From an uncultured Leptolyngbyaceae cyanobacterium (GTDB lineage Bacteria > Cyanobacteriota > Cyanobacteriia > Leptolyngbyales > Leptolyngbyaceae), in NCBI GenBank assembly GCA_938023035.1, contig CALIDI010000025.1, positions 1 to 63,687 on the forward strand: a stretch of DNA of 63,687 nucleotides. The letters are read 5' to 3'. The stretch's first letter is position 1. The number at the start of each line of letters is the position of its first letter. The notes under the pieces were generated by a model. The model saw nothing but the letters and a program-made list of their open reading frames with translations, was not told the origin of the DNA and did not search any database. This document shows, one piece after another, positions 45,969-57,259 of this stretch. Both the position numbers and the translations under genes were made by a program.

Positions 45969-47891
45969 ATGACCTATATCCCCTTGCATCACAAGTATCG
46001 TCCTCAAACTTTTGCGGAGTTGGTTGGTCAGGAGGCGATCGCCCAGACTTTGAGCCATGCTTTGGAGCAGCAGCGCATTGCCCCAGCCTATTTATTTACA
46101 GGGGCCAGGGGAACCGGCAAAACCTCCAGTGCCCGAATTTTGGCAAAATCCCTCAATTGTCTGGCATCGGAGCGGCCAACGACGCAGCCCTGTGGCCGGT
46201 GTGAAGTTTGTCGGGCGATCGCCCTTGGCTCAGCTCTGGATGTGATTGAAATTGATGCGGCCAGTAACACAGGGGTTGACAACATTCGAGAGTTAATTGA
46301 GCGGGCCCAGTTTGCCCCAGTGCAATGCCGTTATAAGGTTTATGCCATTGATGAATGTCATATGCTGAGCACGGCGGCCTTTAATGCCTTACTTAAAACT
46401 CTGGAAGAGCCACCAGATCGTGTTGTGTTTGTGCTGGCGACCACCGATCCACAACGAGTTTTGCCAACCATTATTTCGCGCTGTCAGCGGTTTGACTTTC
46501 GCCGCATTCCCCTCGATGCAATGGTACAGCACTTGCGCCAGATTGCCGACCAGGAGGGCATTACGATTACCCATGAAGCCCTCACCTTGGTGGGACAACT
46601 ATCCCAAGGGGGGCTGCGCGATGCTGAGAGCACCCTTGATCAACTCAGCTTACTCGCCGGAGAAATTACCGTTGAGCGCGTCTGGGAGTTGGTGGGGGCC
46701 GTGCCAGAGCGCGACTTGTTGAACCTGTTAGCCGCGATCGCTCAAGACAACCCTGAAATCTTACTTGATAGCCTCCGGCGGTTGATGGATCGGGGCCGCG
46801 AGCCTGTCATTGTGCTCCAAAATTTAGCCAGTTTTTACCGTGATTTGCTGATTGCCAAAACTGCGCCCCAGCGAGGTGATCTGGTCGCATTGACAGCACC
46901 AACCTGGCAAGCCCTCTGCGACCTTGCCCAACAATGGGATGTCACAACGATTTTGGCTGGGCAGCAACACCTGCGTAGCAGCGAAGTGCAGCTCAAAAAT
47001 ACAACGCAGCCGCGCCTGTGGCTAGAAGTAGCATTGATGGGTCTACTCCCATCGGCCTTGACTAACCGCCGAGAACTGGCTTCTGTTCAAGCACCAACGT
47101 CAGTAGCGACACCTTTGCCCCACCGCTCATCCCAGTTGCTAGAACCAACTAAGCCCGCACCGGCTCCCGTTGCGGTAGAGCCAATTGCTCCGCCGGTTGT
47201 TGAGCGATCGCCTACAGTAGCAGCACCCATAGTCCCGGCACCAGTGGCAAAAGCAGCCCCCCTGACCACTCAGGATGACACTGACTTACCCTCCTTGGAA
47301 ACCCTTTGGCAAGAAATTGTCAGCCAGATCCAACCCTTCTCGACCCAGGTGATGGTGCGGCAGCAGTGCCATCTGCTCAGCTTTGATCGGCAGGTTGCTA
47401 AAATTGGGGTCAACTCTCAACCACTGTACCGAATGGCCCAGAGCAAATTACCCAACATTGAAGCAGCCTTTCAACAGTTGTTTGGTGAGGTGCGGGTGAG
47501 TCTAGAAGTCATTGCTAACCCATCCACGCCAGCGCCGGTACCTGCCACAGCCCCAAGCCCAGGGCTACCCGCGCCACCGGTTCAGCGGCATTCAGCCACT
47601 GTTGTCTCCCCCCCTGCAACGTCTGCCCCTTCCTCCCCAAGGGCGTCGTCAATTCCGCCAGAGTTGCTGCCTCCGCCCAACTTGGAAGCTCCTCCCCAGC
47701 CCGGCCCAACCTGGCAAGAAGATGAGGTGACCCAGGCCGCGAAGCAGGTTGCAGAGTTTTTTGGAGGCAAAGTGGTCGATCTAGAGGATGATGAATTCCA
47801 TTCTCCTGTATTAAAATCCCCAGAGTTTGAGCCATCCGATCCTGCGGTGTTTTCAACCGATGAGGATAATGATGAAGACATTCCCTTTTAA
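45969..47891 (+). CDS. dnaX: DNA polymerase III subunits gamma and tau
   Basis: Clamp-loader ATPase of the replisome. About 640 residues from ATG 45969 (MTYIPLHHKYRPQTFAELVGQ). Walker A is GARGTGKTSSARI, the zinc-binding loop is CGRCEVCRAI, Walker B YAIDECHMLS and the SRC motif IISRCQRFDFR. The middle (~360-440 and 535-610) is Pro/Ala-rich linker, and the acidic C-terminus (DEDNDEDIPF) is that of cyanobacterial tau. No intein interrupts it, unlike some cyanobacterial dnaX genes. Longer in-frame starts to 45885 exist but precede the conserved N-terminus. Confidence 0.95.
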   Translation: MTYIPLHHKYRPQTFAELVGQEAIAQTLSHALEQQRIAPAYLFTGARGTGKTSSARILAKSLNCLASERPTTQPCGRCEVCRAIALGSALDVIEIDAASNTGVDNIRELIERAQFAPVQCRYKVYAIDECHMLSTAAFNALLKTLEEPPDRVVFVLATTDPQRVLPTIISRCQRFDFRRIPLDAMVQHLRQIADQEGITITHEALTLVGQLSQGGLRDAESTLDQLSLLAGEITVERVWELVGAVPERDLLNLLAAIAQDNPEILLDSLRRLMDRGREPVIVLQNLASFYRDLLIAKTAPQRGDLVALTAPTWQALCDLAQQWDVTTILAGQQHLRSSEVQLKNTTQPRLWLEVALMGLLPSALTNRRELASVQAPTSVATPLPHRSSQLLEPTKPAPAPVAVEPIAPPVVERSPTVAAPIVPAPVAKAAPLTTQDDTDLPSLETLWQEIVSQIQPFSTQVMVRQQCHLLSFDRQVAKIGVNSQPLYRMAQSKLPNIEAAFQQLFGEVRVSLEVIANPSTPAPVPATAPSPGLPAPPVQRHSATVVSPPATSAPSSPRASSIPPELLPPPNLEAPPQPGPTWQEDEVTQAAKQVAEFFGGKVVDLEDDEFHSPVLKSPEFEPSDPAVFSTDEDNDEDIPF

Positions 47892-48087
47892 CGGTCGGCA
47901 AGATGCTTGCCCGTAGAGAAGGGCAAAAAATTTCAACTGAATCGACCGATTTATCCAGAAATGAAACCCTGGCCGGGAATAGATTCTTTAATGGCGAAAA
48001 CTTTAGAATAGAGACGCAAGCCTAGACAGAGCCAAACAGGATCTTTGCTAGACTTGATGGCATTTTTGTTCTTTTGGTGGGTTACGC

Positions 48088-49275
48088 ATGCAGTGGAACT
48101 ATCCCGTTCTCAGGCAACTCATGCGATCGCTAGGAAAGCTGCATCCGGCGCAATTTTGCTTGGCTGTTGTGCTGGCTTTAACCCTGCCGATTGCGATTGG
48201 CACCGCTGCTTTTGTTTACCTGATGCAAATCGTTGAGTTCCCCGATTGTCGCACCGCCGCTGGGACGGCAGAATCCTCCTCCGCCCGTCTGCACTGTGCC
48301 GAACAGATAGCCCTACGCCAGACACCGGAGGCCCTCAAGCATGCCATTGATCTGGCCAATACCATTCCAGGGGATGACCCCTATCGACCCACCAGCGATC
48401 GCTTTATTGATCAGTGGTCTCGCGATCTATTACGTTTGGCCGAGACCGTTTACCAGGAAGGCGCGATCGAAAAAGCAGAGGAAATTATCAGCACGATCCC
48501 GATTCGCAGTGACGTGCAGGAACAGGCCAAAGCCCAGCTCGTTCACTGGAAAGCCCTTTGGCGACAGGCAGAATCAACCTATGCCGAAGCCCAAGAAAAA
48601 ATTCTCGACCAGCGCTGGTCAGAGGCTATGGCGATCGCCCGCCGGTTACTGTATCTGGGTCATTCCTATTGGGAAACCACCAAGTATCAAGAATTGATGG
48701 AAGCACTGCGGCTAGCCCAGGAAGCCGAGGAGTCAAAGAAAAAGGCCATAGCTCAAGGGGAAGCTCGGAAACCAACCCCGGATATTTTTGCCCGCTGGAA
48801 GCAACAGCAACAGCAAGAAATGGCCGACTATCTCAGAAAGGCTTATGCACTAGCTCAGGCCGATAGCCCAGCCAACCTACGGGAGGCAATCGCCCAGGCC
48901 CAGATGGTATTGAGCGATGCCCCTGAATATGGTGAGGCCCAGCAAGCGATCGCTCGCTGGCGTAGCCAAATAGAGGTTGCAGAAGACCGCCCCTATTTGA
49001 CACGGGCAATCGCCCTAGCTAGCCGGGGCGATCAGGCCTCACTACAAGCCGCGATTGATGAAGCCAGCTTAATTCCACCGGGAAGAGCACTGTACGGTGA
49101 AGCCCGCAGCCGCATCGAGCAATGGCTAGTTCAGGTCAACCAAATTCAAGTTCCAGCTGAGAAACTCCCTCAAACCGCATCCCCCGGTTCTCCAGAGTTT
49201 CTTTCGCCCCTCGACTCTAGGCCGGTTTCCCCTGCGCCTGCCCCAACCCCTATCGACCCCAGTGGCCCAACCTAG
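48088..49275 (+). CDS. Membrane-anchored protein with helical repeats
   Basis: A 395-residue protein with one N-terminal membrane segment (~22-46; FCLAVVLALTLPIAIGTAAFVYL) and a large helical body with repeated A-x-x-A-x-x-I motifs (RLAETVYQEGAIEKAEEIISTIP, AYALAQADSPANLREAIAQAQ, AIALASRGDQASLQAAIDEA), which look like three or more TPR-like helix pairs. The C-terminus is Pro/Ser-rich. Similar proteins are found in cyanobacteria with no known role. ATG at 48088. Confidence 0.72.
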   Translation: MQWNYPVLRQLMRSLGKLHPAQFCLAVVLALTLPIAIGTAAFVYLMQIVEFPDCRTAAGTAESSSARLHCAEQIALRQTPEALKHAIDLANTIPGDDPYRPTSDRFIDQWSRDLLRLAETVYQEGAIEKAEEIISTIPIRSDVQEQAKAQLVHWKALWRQAESTYAEAQEKILDQRWSEAMAIARRLLYLGHSYWETTKYQELMEALRLAQEAEESKKKAIAQGEARKPTPDIFARWKQQQQQEMADYLRKAYALAQADSPANLREAIAQAQMVLSDAPEYGEAQQAIARWRSQIEVAEDRPYLTRAIALASRGDQASLQAAIDEASLIPPGRALYGEARSRIEQWLVQVNQIQVPAEKLPQTASPGSPEFLSPLDSRPVSPAPAPTPIDPSGPT

Positions 49276-49316
49276 TTGACACGGTCTTTAATCGCCCAGT
49301 CCTGTTCAACAGTTTT

Positions 49317-50210
49317 CTAAGGCCCAACATATTGTCCATTCCGGAATAGCCCCACCTGGGTCGTGCCATTTCTTAAAGTTGCCCGGCCTTTCCCATCAGG
49401 TCTACCGTTACGCAACTCGCCGCTATAGGTGCGATAAATGCCTGTTGGGAATGTGCAATTACCACGCCCTTCTAGCAATCCTGTAAAGAATTGGCCGGTA
49501 CAACGGCTACCATCTTCGTTGACGATCGTTCCCTGCCCATTAATCTGGCCCTGGTGAAACTCACCGGAATAGGTGCGATTGCCAAATTTCAGGGTTCCCT
49601 GCCCATGGGGAAAACCGTTGCGGAAAGAGCCAACAAAGCGATCTCCGTTACCGTAATCCAGCGTGCCCCTGCCACCAAACAAGCCATTAATAAACTCACC
49701 GTTATAGACACTGCGGCCATAGCGCAGTACCCCTTTGCCATGGAATAGCCCATTGCGGAAACCACCCTGGTAGCGATCGTTATTCGAAAATAGGTAGAGT
49801 CCTTGCCCATTCGGTCGGCCATTGCGAACATTACCCTCAAATCGATCAAAGCGATCGCGATTTGCCTGGGTATCCCGGCAATACCAGACAAACACCCCTC
49901 GGCCCTGGGGTACCAGCCGTACAATTGGGCCACGGTAGTAGGTATAGGGGCTACCAATCACACTGGAAAACGCATCTTCGTCACCCCGATCTCTGGCAGA
50001 ACATTCAGGTTCGCGCTCGGCAACGGGAGGTAAGTTGCAAACGGCGTCAGGGCTGTTTCCTGCTGCATCAAACCGACCTTCGCAGAGAGCACCATTGCTG
50101 AGTGCCCGCGTCTGGGCGATCGCAGGCCCGACAGTCGCAACGCCAATTAGCCCACCAACGACGGATAGGGTTGCAAAACTAACTCCCACATACTGACAAA
50201 CAGAAGGCAT
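49317..50210 (-). CDS. Secreted MORN-repeat protein
   Basis: A 297-residue protein with a signal peptide (GVATVGPAIAQ ending near residue 33) and about nine MORN repeats from ~125 on (FEGNVRNGRPNGQGLYLF, YQGGFRNGLFHGKGVLRY, FVGSFRNGFPHGQGTLKF). MORN units usually bind membranes or proteins. The region 40-110 contains cysteines (ALCEGRF, DAVCNLPP, ECSARD) that may form disulphides outside the cytoplasm. ATG at 50210 is fixed by GGAG eight bases upstream. Single gene; role unknown. Confidence 0.82.
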   Translation of the reverse strand: MPSVCQYVGVSFATLSVVGGLIGVATVGPAIAQTRALSNGALCEGRFDAAGNSPDAVCNLPPVAEREPECSARDRGDEDAFSSVIGSPYTYYRGPIVRLVPQGRGVFVWYCRDTQANRDRFDRFEGNVRNGRPNGQGLYLFSNNDRYQGGFRNGLFHGKGVLRYGRSVYNGEFINGLFGGRGTLDYGNGDRFVGSFRNGFPHGQGTLKFGNRTYSGEFHQGQINGQGTIVNEDGSRCTGQFFTGLLEGRGNCTFPTGIYRTYSGELRNGRPDGKGRATLRNGTTQVGLFRNGQYVGP

Positions 50211-51648
<1,438 letters not shown>

Positions 51649-51666
51649 AAGCGGCACAACCTAGTC

Positions 51667-51701
51667 AAGATCCCTAGACGCTTTCAGTTTTTGGGGATCT
51701 T
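51667..51701 (+). terminator. Hairpin after ilvC
   Basis: AAGATCCC (51667-51674) and GGGATCTT (51694-51701) form an eight-pair stem with a 19-base loop, 18 bases after the ilvC stop. There is a T-run only inside the loop, so it is an imperfect terminator. Confidence 0.5.
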
Positions 51702-51765
51702 GAGTAACATTGCTCACACCTCTACGCCAACATCGAATCTGCTCGCCTTAGTAGCGCCCCAGCCT

Positions 51766-52872
51766 ATGACTACAATTTCAGTCAATTTACCCCAGACCAC
51801 CTATGACATTGTGATTCAACCCGGTGGTCTAGATACCTTGGGGCAATGGATGCAGCAGCGCCAATTAGGGGGCAAGGTGTTGCTAGTATCCAACCCGCAA
51901 ATTTTTAAGCACTACGGCGATCGCGCCATCGCCTCCCTGGAGGCCGCTGGGTTTCACGTAGCGGCTTGCCTGCTACCAGCGGGAGAACGGTATAAAACGC
52001 TGCACACCCTACAAAAGATTTATGCTGCGGCCCTAGAGCATCGTTGCGAGCGGTCTTCTACCTTTGTAGCCCTGGGTGGGGGGGTGATTGGGGATATGAC
52101 CGGGTTCGCCGCCGCCACTTGGTTACGCGGGTTAAATCTGGTGCAGGTGCCCACCTCTCTACTGGCCATGGTCGATGCAGCCATTGGGGGTAAAACCGGG
52201 GTAAATCATCCCCAGGGAAAAAACCTGATCGGGGCCTTCCACCAGCCACGGTTGGTGGTGATCGATCCCCAACTGCTGAAAACACTGCCAGCACGAGAAT
52301 TTCGAGCAGGAATGGCAGAAGTAATTAAGTACGGCGTGATTTGGGATGCGCCGCTGTTTGAGGCGCTGGAGGCCGCTTCCCGGCTCAACACCTACGGGGG
52401 AGTCGAGGACAGCCTATGTCACACGATCTTAACCGCTTCCTGTAGAGCCAAGGCCGAAGTCGTCAGCAAAGATGAGAAGGAAGCCGGTCTGCGGGCAATA
52501 TTGAATTACGGCCATACGATTGGCCATGCCGTTGAAAGCCTTACGGGCTACAAACGCGTTAACCATGGAGAGGCCGTCGGTATTGGTATGGTTGCCGCTG
52601 GCCAACTTGCGGTTGAGCTGAGTCTGTGGGATCCCGAAAGTTGCGATCGCCAATTGGCCTTAATTCAAAAAGCGGGGCTACCAACTCGACTCCCGATAGG
52701 AATTGGGATCACGGCAATACTGGAGGCACTGCAGACCGATAAAAAAGTAAAAGCAGGCAAAGTCAGATTTGTCTTACCAACTCACATTGGGGCTGTCACC
52801 ATTACAGACACCGTCCCCGCAGAAACAATTCGTCAGGTGCTTCAACAAATGCAGGCGAACGAGTACCGCTAA
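51766..52872 (+). CDS. aroB: 3-dehydroquinate synthase
   Basis: AroB cyclises DAHP to 3-dehydroquinate in the shikimate pathway, using NAD+ and a metal ion. The 368-residue protein shows [63 protein letters not shown] and [10 protein letters not shown], with the metal-binding Glu and His residues. ATG at 51766 is used; the TTG at 51691 lies in the ilvC hairpin. It lies 117 bases after ilvC on the same strand. Confidence 0.96.
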   Translation: MTTISVNLPQTTYDIVIQPGGLDTLGQWMQQRQLGGKVLLVSNPQIFKHYGDRAIASLEAAGFHVAACLLPAGERYKTLHTLQKIYAAALEHRCERSSTFVALGGGVIGDMTGFAAATWLRGLNLVQVPTSLLAMVDAAIGGKTGVNHPQGKNLIGAFHQPRLVVIDPQLLKTLPAREFRAGMAEVIKYGVIWDAPLFEALEAASRLNTYGGVEDSLCHTILTASCRAKAEVVSKDEKEAGLRAILNYGHTIGHAVESLTGYKRVNHGEAVGIGMVAAGQLAVELSLWDPESCDRQLALIQKAGLPTRLPIGIGITAILEALQTDKKVKAGKVRFVLPTHIGAVTITDTVPAETIRQVLQQMQANEYR

Positions 52873-52880
52873 GAAGACTC

Positions 52881-53141
52881 TTACCGATGAGCGACAGAAA
52901 AAGTAGCCTCCGCTAATTTTCTCATTCTCCAAATAACCCAGAAAATTTGGCTTTCTTGAGGATGAGCTTGACTGATTTCCCACAACCCAGAAGCCCCTGC
53001 AAAGATAGCCAGACGGATGCCAGGATCAGCCAAGGTCGCTGCAAATAGCCAACTGAGAGCAGATAAGAGCCCCAAAGTGGTAGGGGGTGCAATCCTCTTT
53101 TGCAAGTCGCCCCACCCTGCAGCAAGGGTACAGCGCTCCAT
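52881..53141 (-). CDS. Possible small hydrophobic protein
   Basis: An 86-codon frame, convergent with aroB and 8 bases from its stop. The product has a hydrophobic core (TLGLLSALSWLFAATLA, LRLAIFAGASGLWEISQ) and ends MRKLAEATFSVAHR, which reads like a real protein. The start ATG at 53141 has no clear ribosome-binding site. I do not recognise the family, and a competing frame overlaps it; moderate to low support. Confidence 0.5.
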   Translation of the reverse strand: MERCTLAAGWGDLQKRIAPPTTLGLLSALSWLFAATLADPGIRLAIFAGASGLWEISQAHPQESQIFWVIWRMRKLAEATFSVAHR

Positions 53142-53763
53142 CCCCCAGAGCCTTCATTCATTTTGCGAGAAGCCTAGATTTAAAGTCCCTCTTCCTCCTT
53201 GGGAAGGGGATTTAGGGTGTAGCTTGCTTCCCGCAGAGTGGGTTACGAAACTGGGATGCACTCGGATAGGACGCTTCTTGCAGTGACAGTCACCCCTCAT
53301 TCCTTTTTTGGCAATTAGAGTAAACATGAAAAGAGGGTTTGTTCACCTCTTTCCCCCAAATCTCAGCGGCATTGTTCCGACTCGCGAACCTTAACCAAAT
53401 CTTTGACTCTAGCTCAGCAATGCCACCTAAATGTGCCATCTAAAAAAGTGGGCTTCGCAGCATCCAGTTGAGCCAAAATCTCTCAGGGATTAGGGAAAGC
53501 AGCGCTGTAGAAAGGGATGTCACTCCCTAAAAAGCTCTTTTAAGGAACGCAGTGATTTGCAGGAAATCGTTCAAAACGGAAAAGCCTAGGGCAACCTATG
53601 GGTTAGGGTGACTTAAGTGAAGTCGATAGAGTGTTGTACCCTTAACAGGGAAATCCCACTAGTGAGATCATGAAAGAAAGCATTACCCTTGACCGACTCA
53701 GGCTAGGTTTGTTGCTTTCGTTTGGCTACTGCTGCCATAAACTGCGTCTTCTCAGCTAAACGT
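53142..53763. other. Intergenic region upstream of the cyclase gene
   Basis: No gene was recognised. Degenerate CCCTCTTCCTCCTTGGG repeat sequence lies near 53180-53225. The in-frame TTG at 53722 is judged not to be the cyclase start. Confidence 0.5.
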
Positions 53764-56010
53764 ATGGAATCGAACCCCCAAACCTCTGAGCTAAGAGGAC
53801 ACCGCACCCTCGCCACGGTCGTGTTCACTGATTGTGTTGGCTTCAGCGCCAAGATGTCGCGTGATGAAGACCACACCCTAGATTTAATTCGGCGTGATTT
53901 GAAGTTGATGCAGCGCGTCTGTGAACAATATGAGGGGCGGGTTCTAAAGTCAACGGGCGATGGCTTGTTAATGTATTTCATCAGTGCCATTCGTGCGGTG
54001 AAGTGCGCTGTAGAAATTCAAGATGCGCTAACCAAGGCTGCAATGCAGCTTTCTGAGCGCGATGTGCTTAAGCATCGGATTGGGGTGCATCTTGCCGATA
54101 TGTTCATCACTGACACTGATGTGATGGGAAACGGCGTGAATATTGCGGCCCGTCTGCAGGCCGAGGCAGACCCCGGCGGGATTTGTATTTCTCAAACCGT
54201 CTATGATGTTGTGAAAACGGGGCTACAACTTCACATCAAGTATCTAGGTCCCCGGAAATTAAAAAATATTGATGAGGTTGTTCCAGCCTACAAGATTTTA
54301 CTCCAGCCAGAATTAGAAGCAAGCGACCCTTGTGAGGTAATTGTCCAGAATTTACAAGTAAACAAAAACCATCTGCGAGTGCGCAAGTTAATTTACTATG
54401 CTTGTAAAAATGTTTGGGAAAGTGATACCCAACTGCTTAACCTTCTGGATCTCAAAGAATTAATTCAGGAACTTGTCAAGCTTGCACCCACGTTACCGCG
54501 ATTGCAAAACTTTTTGGGGGCCGCGGTGAAGACATTAAGTAAACCCGCTGAGTATCAGGCGATCGCCCAGATTGTGGTAGGTGAGCTAGAGCCACTTTAC
54601 CCCAGTGAAGCCGGTGGCTTGCCTGACTCCGCCCCAACCCAGGTGACGGCCCATCGGGCCTATCCTCAGGTTTCTGACCCCGACCTTCAGCAACACTATG
54701 ACCAAATTGCTGCATCGCTCGAATCCCTGAGTGGCTTACCGCGAATTAAAAAGCTTTGCTACTATGTTTGTCGCAAAAAATGGGAAAGTGACCCAGCGCG
54801 ACTACAGGGAGTGCCCATGGCCACCCTAATTGCTGAAATTCATCAGGCTTCACCCGATTTAGAGCAGTTTCGACTCACCCTGGACAGTTTTGTCAAAACG
54901 CTGAGTAAATCCGCAGAGTATGCCTTAGTCGCCAATACCTTGATTCAGCACTTGCAGCCCCTCTACCAACCACCTGCCGCTGCAATTCATAAGAGTGCGA
55001 CGGCCAGTTCTGAGAATCCCCGTTCCCCGAAATTGCCAGCCTCTGACCGAGAAGTTGCCAGTGCAGTGTCTCCACCCTACGCAGAAACTGGGTTAGCCCT
55101 AGAGCAAGAACAGAATCTGCTGCGGATTAAGAAGCTCATGTTTTACCTCTGCGAACGTCGCTGGGAAAATAATGCCGCAGCGCTGAATAACTTGAATACC
55201 GAAAGTCTCGTGCGCCAACTACACCAGATGGCCCCTGCTGCGGCTCAGCTTGAAGCCGCCCTTGAGGCCGTCGTCAAAAGCTTAAGTAAACCAGCGGAGT
55301 ATCAGGCGATCGCCCACACAATTTTGCGCCAAATGGCTCCCCTTTATCCTGGTTATCAGCCCCCTCAAGTTGATCTAGACAGCACAAACAGGGCCACATC
55401 AGAAATGGTAGATCAGCCTCTACTAAGCTCCCATGAGGCTACCCGATTTAGTTTGTTTGACGCGCGACTTGACATTATGCGCAACACGAACCCCCTGAGC
55501 GCCAAAATCCTGCTGTTTACCGCCCTTAAAAATGCGTTTCACTTCACGGAGCAAGACTGGTTGGCCCTCAAGCGAACCGATTTAGACGGGCTGCTGCGAG
55601 AAGCCTTGAACCGCTGCCAATCCTACACAGATATGGAGGAATTGCTCTACCACGCAGCTCGTACCCTACCCACACCCGATGAGTATGTCCACACGGCAAC
55701 CCGCCTAATAAAGTCCTTGCGATTTTTTTACCTTCATGGCAAGGTTTCTGTTACCCTACCGCCGCTCGTTGAAGATACTGACATTCCTCTAGCAGAAAAA
55801 GCAGGAACCTCTGATGAAGCGCCCATGACGGTGCTGGAGCCTGCCGAGATGACCTGTCAGCTTGTTGAGCACACGATTCTTCCCCCGGTTAAAGTGCTCC
55901 CTGAAGCTGATGTACCCGCAGAAATCACTGAGTCGTGGGCAGTTGTGCCACCTCCGCCCCATCCCCAGCCATCCTCCGAGTCGGATCCAACCAGTGATGG
56001 AACTGAATGA
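53764..56010 (+). CDS. Class III cyclase with four copies of an unnamed helical repeat
   Basis: A 748-residue soluble protein. Residues ~14-183 form a class III adenylate/guanylate cyclase domain with metal-binding Asp in VVFTDCVGFSAKM and VLKSTGDGLLMYF and the GNGVNIAARLQ motif. Behind it come four copies of an ~80-residue helical unit (about 203-280, 326-402, 453-528, and a diverged one at ~569-657) with the pattern R-(I/V)-x-KL-x-(Y/F)-Y-x-C, WE, then KTLSK-x-AEY and PLY. I do not recognise this unit. ATG at 53764 is preferred to a TTG upstream. The pentapeptide gene overlaps its end. Confidence 0.85.
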   Translation: MESNPQTSELRGHRTLATVVFTDCVGFSAKMSRDEDHTLDLIRRDLKLMQRVCEQYEGRVLKSTGDGLLMYFISAIRAVKCAVEIQDALTKAAMQLSERDVLKHRIGVHLADMFITDTDVMGNGVNIAARLQAEADPGGICISQTVYDVVKTGLQLHIKYLGPRKLKNIDEVVPAYKILLQPELEASDPCEVIVQNLQVNKNHLRVRKLIYYACKNVWESDTQLLNLLDLKELIQELVKLAPTLPRLQNFLGAAVKTLSKPAEYQAIAQIVVGELEPLYPSEAGGLPDSAPTQVTAHRAYPQVSDPDLQQHYDQIAASLESLSGLPRIKKLCYYVCRKKWESDPARLQGVPMATLIAEIHQASPDLEQFRLTLDSFVKTLSKSAEYALVANTLIQHLQPLYQPPAAAIHKSATASSENPRSPKLPASDREVASAVSPPYAETGLALEQEQNLLRIKKLMFYLCERRWENNAAALNNLNTESLVRQLHQMAPAAAQLEAALEAVVKSLSKPAEYQAIAHTILRQMAPLYPGYQPPQVDLDSTNRATSEMVDQPLLSSHEATRFSLFDARLDIMRNTNPLSAKILLFTALKNAFHFTEQDWLALKRTDLDGLLREALNRCQSYTDMEELLYHAARTLPTPDEYVHTATRLIKSLRFFYLHGKVSVTLPPLVEDTDIPLAEKAGTSDEAPMTVLEPAEMTCQLVEHTILPPVKVLPEADVPAEITESWAVVPPPPHPQPSSESDPTSDGTE

Positions 56011-56995
56011 ACTACTACTACGCTATGAAGCAGGAGAAACCAACTTTCGAGGCGAAAGTCTCCCAGGCGTGGATCTTTCAAGAACAGACCTGATCGGCAT
56101 TGACCTCCAGACCTGTGATTTGTCTGGGGCTTGCTTTATCCTCACTTACCTTAACCGGGCTAACCTCAGCCACGCAAATTTACAGGGGGCACGGCTCTGT
56201 GGTGCCAATCTCAGTCAGGCCGATTTGCTCCATGCCAACTTGCAAGATGCTGACCTGCATGGTGCAGTTCTTTACGGGGCCGATTTGCGTTACGCCAACC
56301 TGGGGCTGGCTAGCTTGTTGGATGTGAATCTGATCAGTGCCGACTTACGTCAGGTGAAATTGGCAGGGGCCAATCTACAGGGTGCCTGCTTGCGCGGAGC
56401 AAATCTGCGTTACGAGCGGCGGGTTTATGAAAGTGCCGACCTGCGCGGGGCGAATCTGCAAAATGCGGATTTGCGGGGAGCCAACCTGTCAGGAGCGAAC
56501 CTGAGCAAGGCCAATTTGAGAGGGGCGAACCTGCAGGAAGCGAATCTGCATGAAGCGACCCTCGCTGGAGCCGTTTTAATCGGAGCCTGGTTAAAGGGTG
56601 TCTTTTTCACCGATGCAGATTTAGAAGGAGCTGACTTAACCGGTGCCGAGCTAACGGATGGCAAATTGCAACGGGCAAATTTGAGCGAAGTGAACTTGAC
56701 CCAAGCCAATCTGACCAGCGCCAACCTGACTGATGCCAAGTTAGAGCGGGGCATTTTAGTGCGGACAACCTTGAAGCTAGCCCGGCTCAATCGCGCTGAC
56801 CTGAGCCGGGCCGATTTGCGCTGGGCCGATTTAGAAGAAGCTTCCTTAATTGCGACCTACTTGGGCCGCGCCGATCTGCGGCAAGCAAACCTTACCCAGG
56901 CCAATCTGGCCCAGGCAGAAATGAGCAGCGCCAACCTGCATGAGGCCAAGTTGAGCGGGGCAACTATGCCCGACGGTTCAACTCATGATGGCTAA
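55997..56995 (+). CDS. Pentapeptide-repeat protein
   Basis: A 332-residue protein made of about 50 consecutive A(D/N)LXX pentapeptides, which fold as a right-handed beta helix. A short N-terminal cap (MELNELLLRYEAGETNFRGE) is typical of cyanobacterial members. One break, NLRYERRVYESADLRG, near residues 135-150, interrupts the repeat. Its role is unknown; no gyrase target evidence. It starts at ATG 55997, overlapping the cyclase stop by 14 bases, which implies translational coupling. The longer frame from 55862 is rejected. Confidence 0.9.
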   Translation: MELNELLLRYEAGETNFRGESLPGVDLSRTDLIGIDLQTCDLSGACFILTYLNRANLSHANLQGARLCGANLSQADLLHANLQDADLHGAVLYGADLRYANLGLASLLDVNLISADLRQVKLAGANLQGACLRGANLRYERRVYESADLRGANLQNADLRGANLSGANLSKANLRGANLQEANLHEATLAGAVLIGAWLKGVFFTDADLEGADLTGAELTDGKLQRANLSEVNLTQANLTSANLTDAKLERGILVRTTLKLARLNRADLSRADLRWADLEEASLIATYLGRADLRQANLTQANLAQAEMSSANLHEAKLSGATMPDGSTHDG

Positions 56996-57161
56996 TGCGG
57001 CAGGAGTTTGCCATTTCAACGTAAAGTATTAAGCAGGTTGATTTTGTCGTAGCGCAGCGGTGCTCGGCGTTCTTTGTAGGGAGTGGGCGATCGCCACCAC
57101 TTTGGGATTCGGCAACCGGTTGCCTGGGTAACAGAGTCAGGGGGCGGATTGCAAGATACAC

Positions 57162-57187
57162 TCCCAAGCAGCGATCCCAAGCAGCGA
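57162..57187. repeat. 13-bp tandem duplication
   Basis: TCCCAAGCAGCGA occurs twice in succession in the 264-base gap between the pentapeptide gene and the transketolase-like gene. Confidence 0.85.
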
Positions 57188-57259
57188 TCGCACCTTGCCC
57201 AATGCCCTTTAGAGCGATACTTTGCACGTTTGCTCTCCACTAAGCAGGATCTTTGAACT

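Noticed and set aside
46057-46400. Possible intein in dnaX
   Set aside because: The Walker A to zinc-loop region is uninterrupted.
53755-53800. Reverse-complement GGGGGTTCGATTCC resembling a tRNA T-loop
   Set aside because: It overlaps the start of the cyclase gene, and the rest of a cloverleaf is missing.
56425-56790. 121-codon minus-strand frame inside the pentapeptide gene
   Set aside because: It is a mirror of the repeated ADLxx codons and has the expected repetitive shadow composition.
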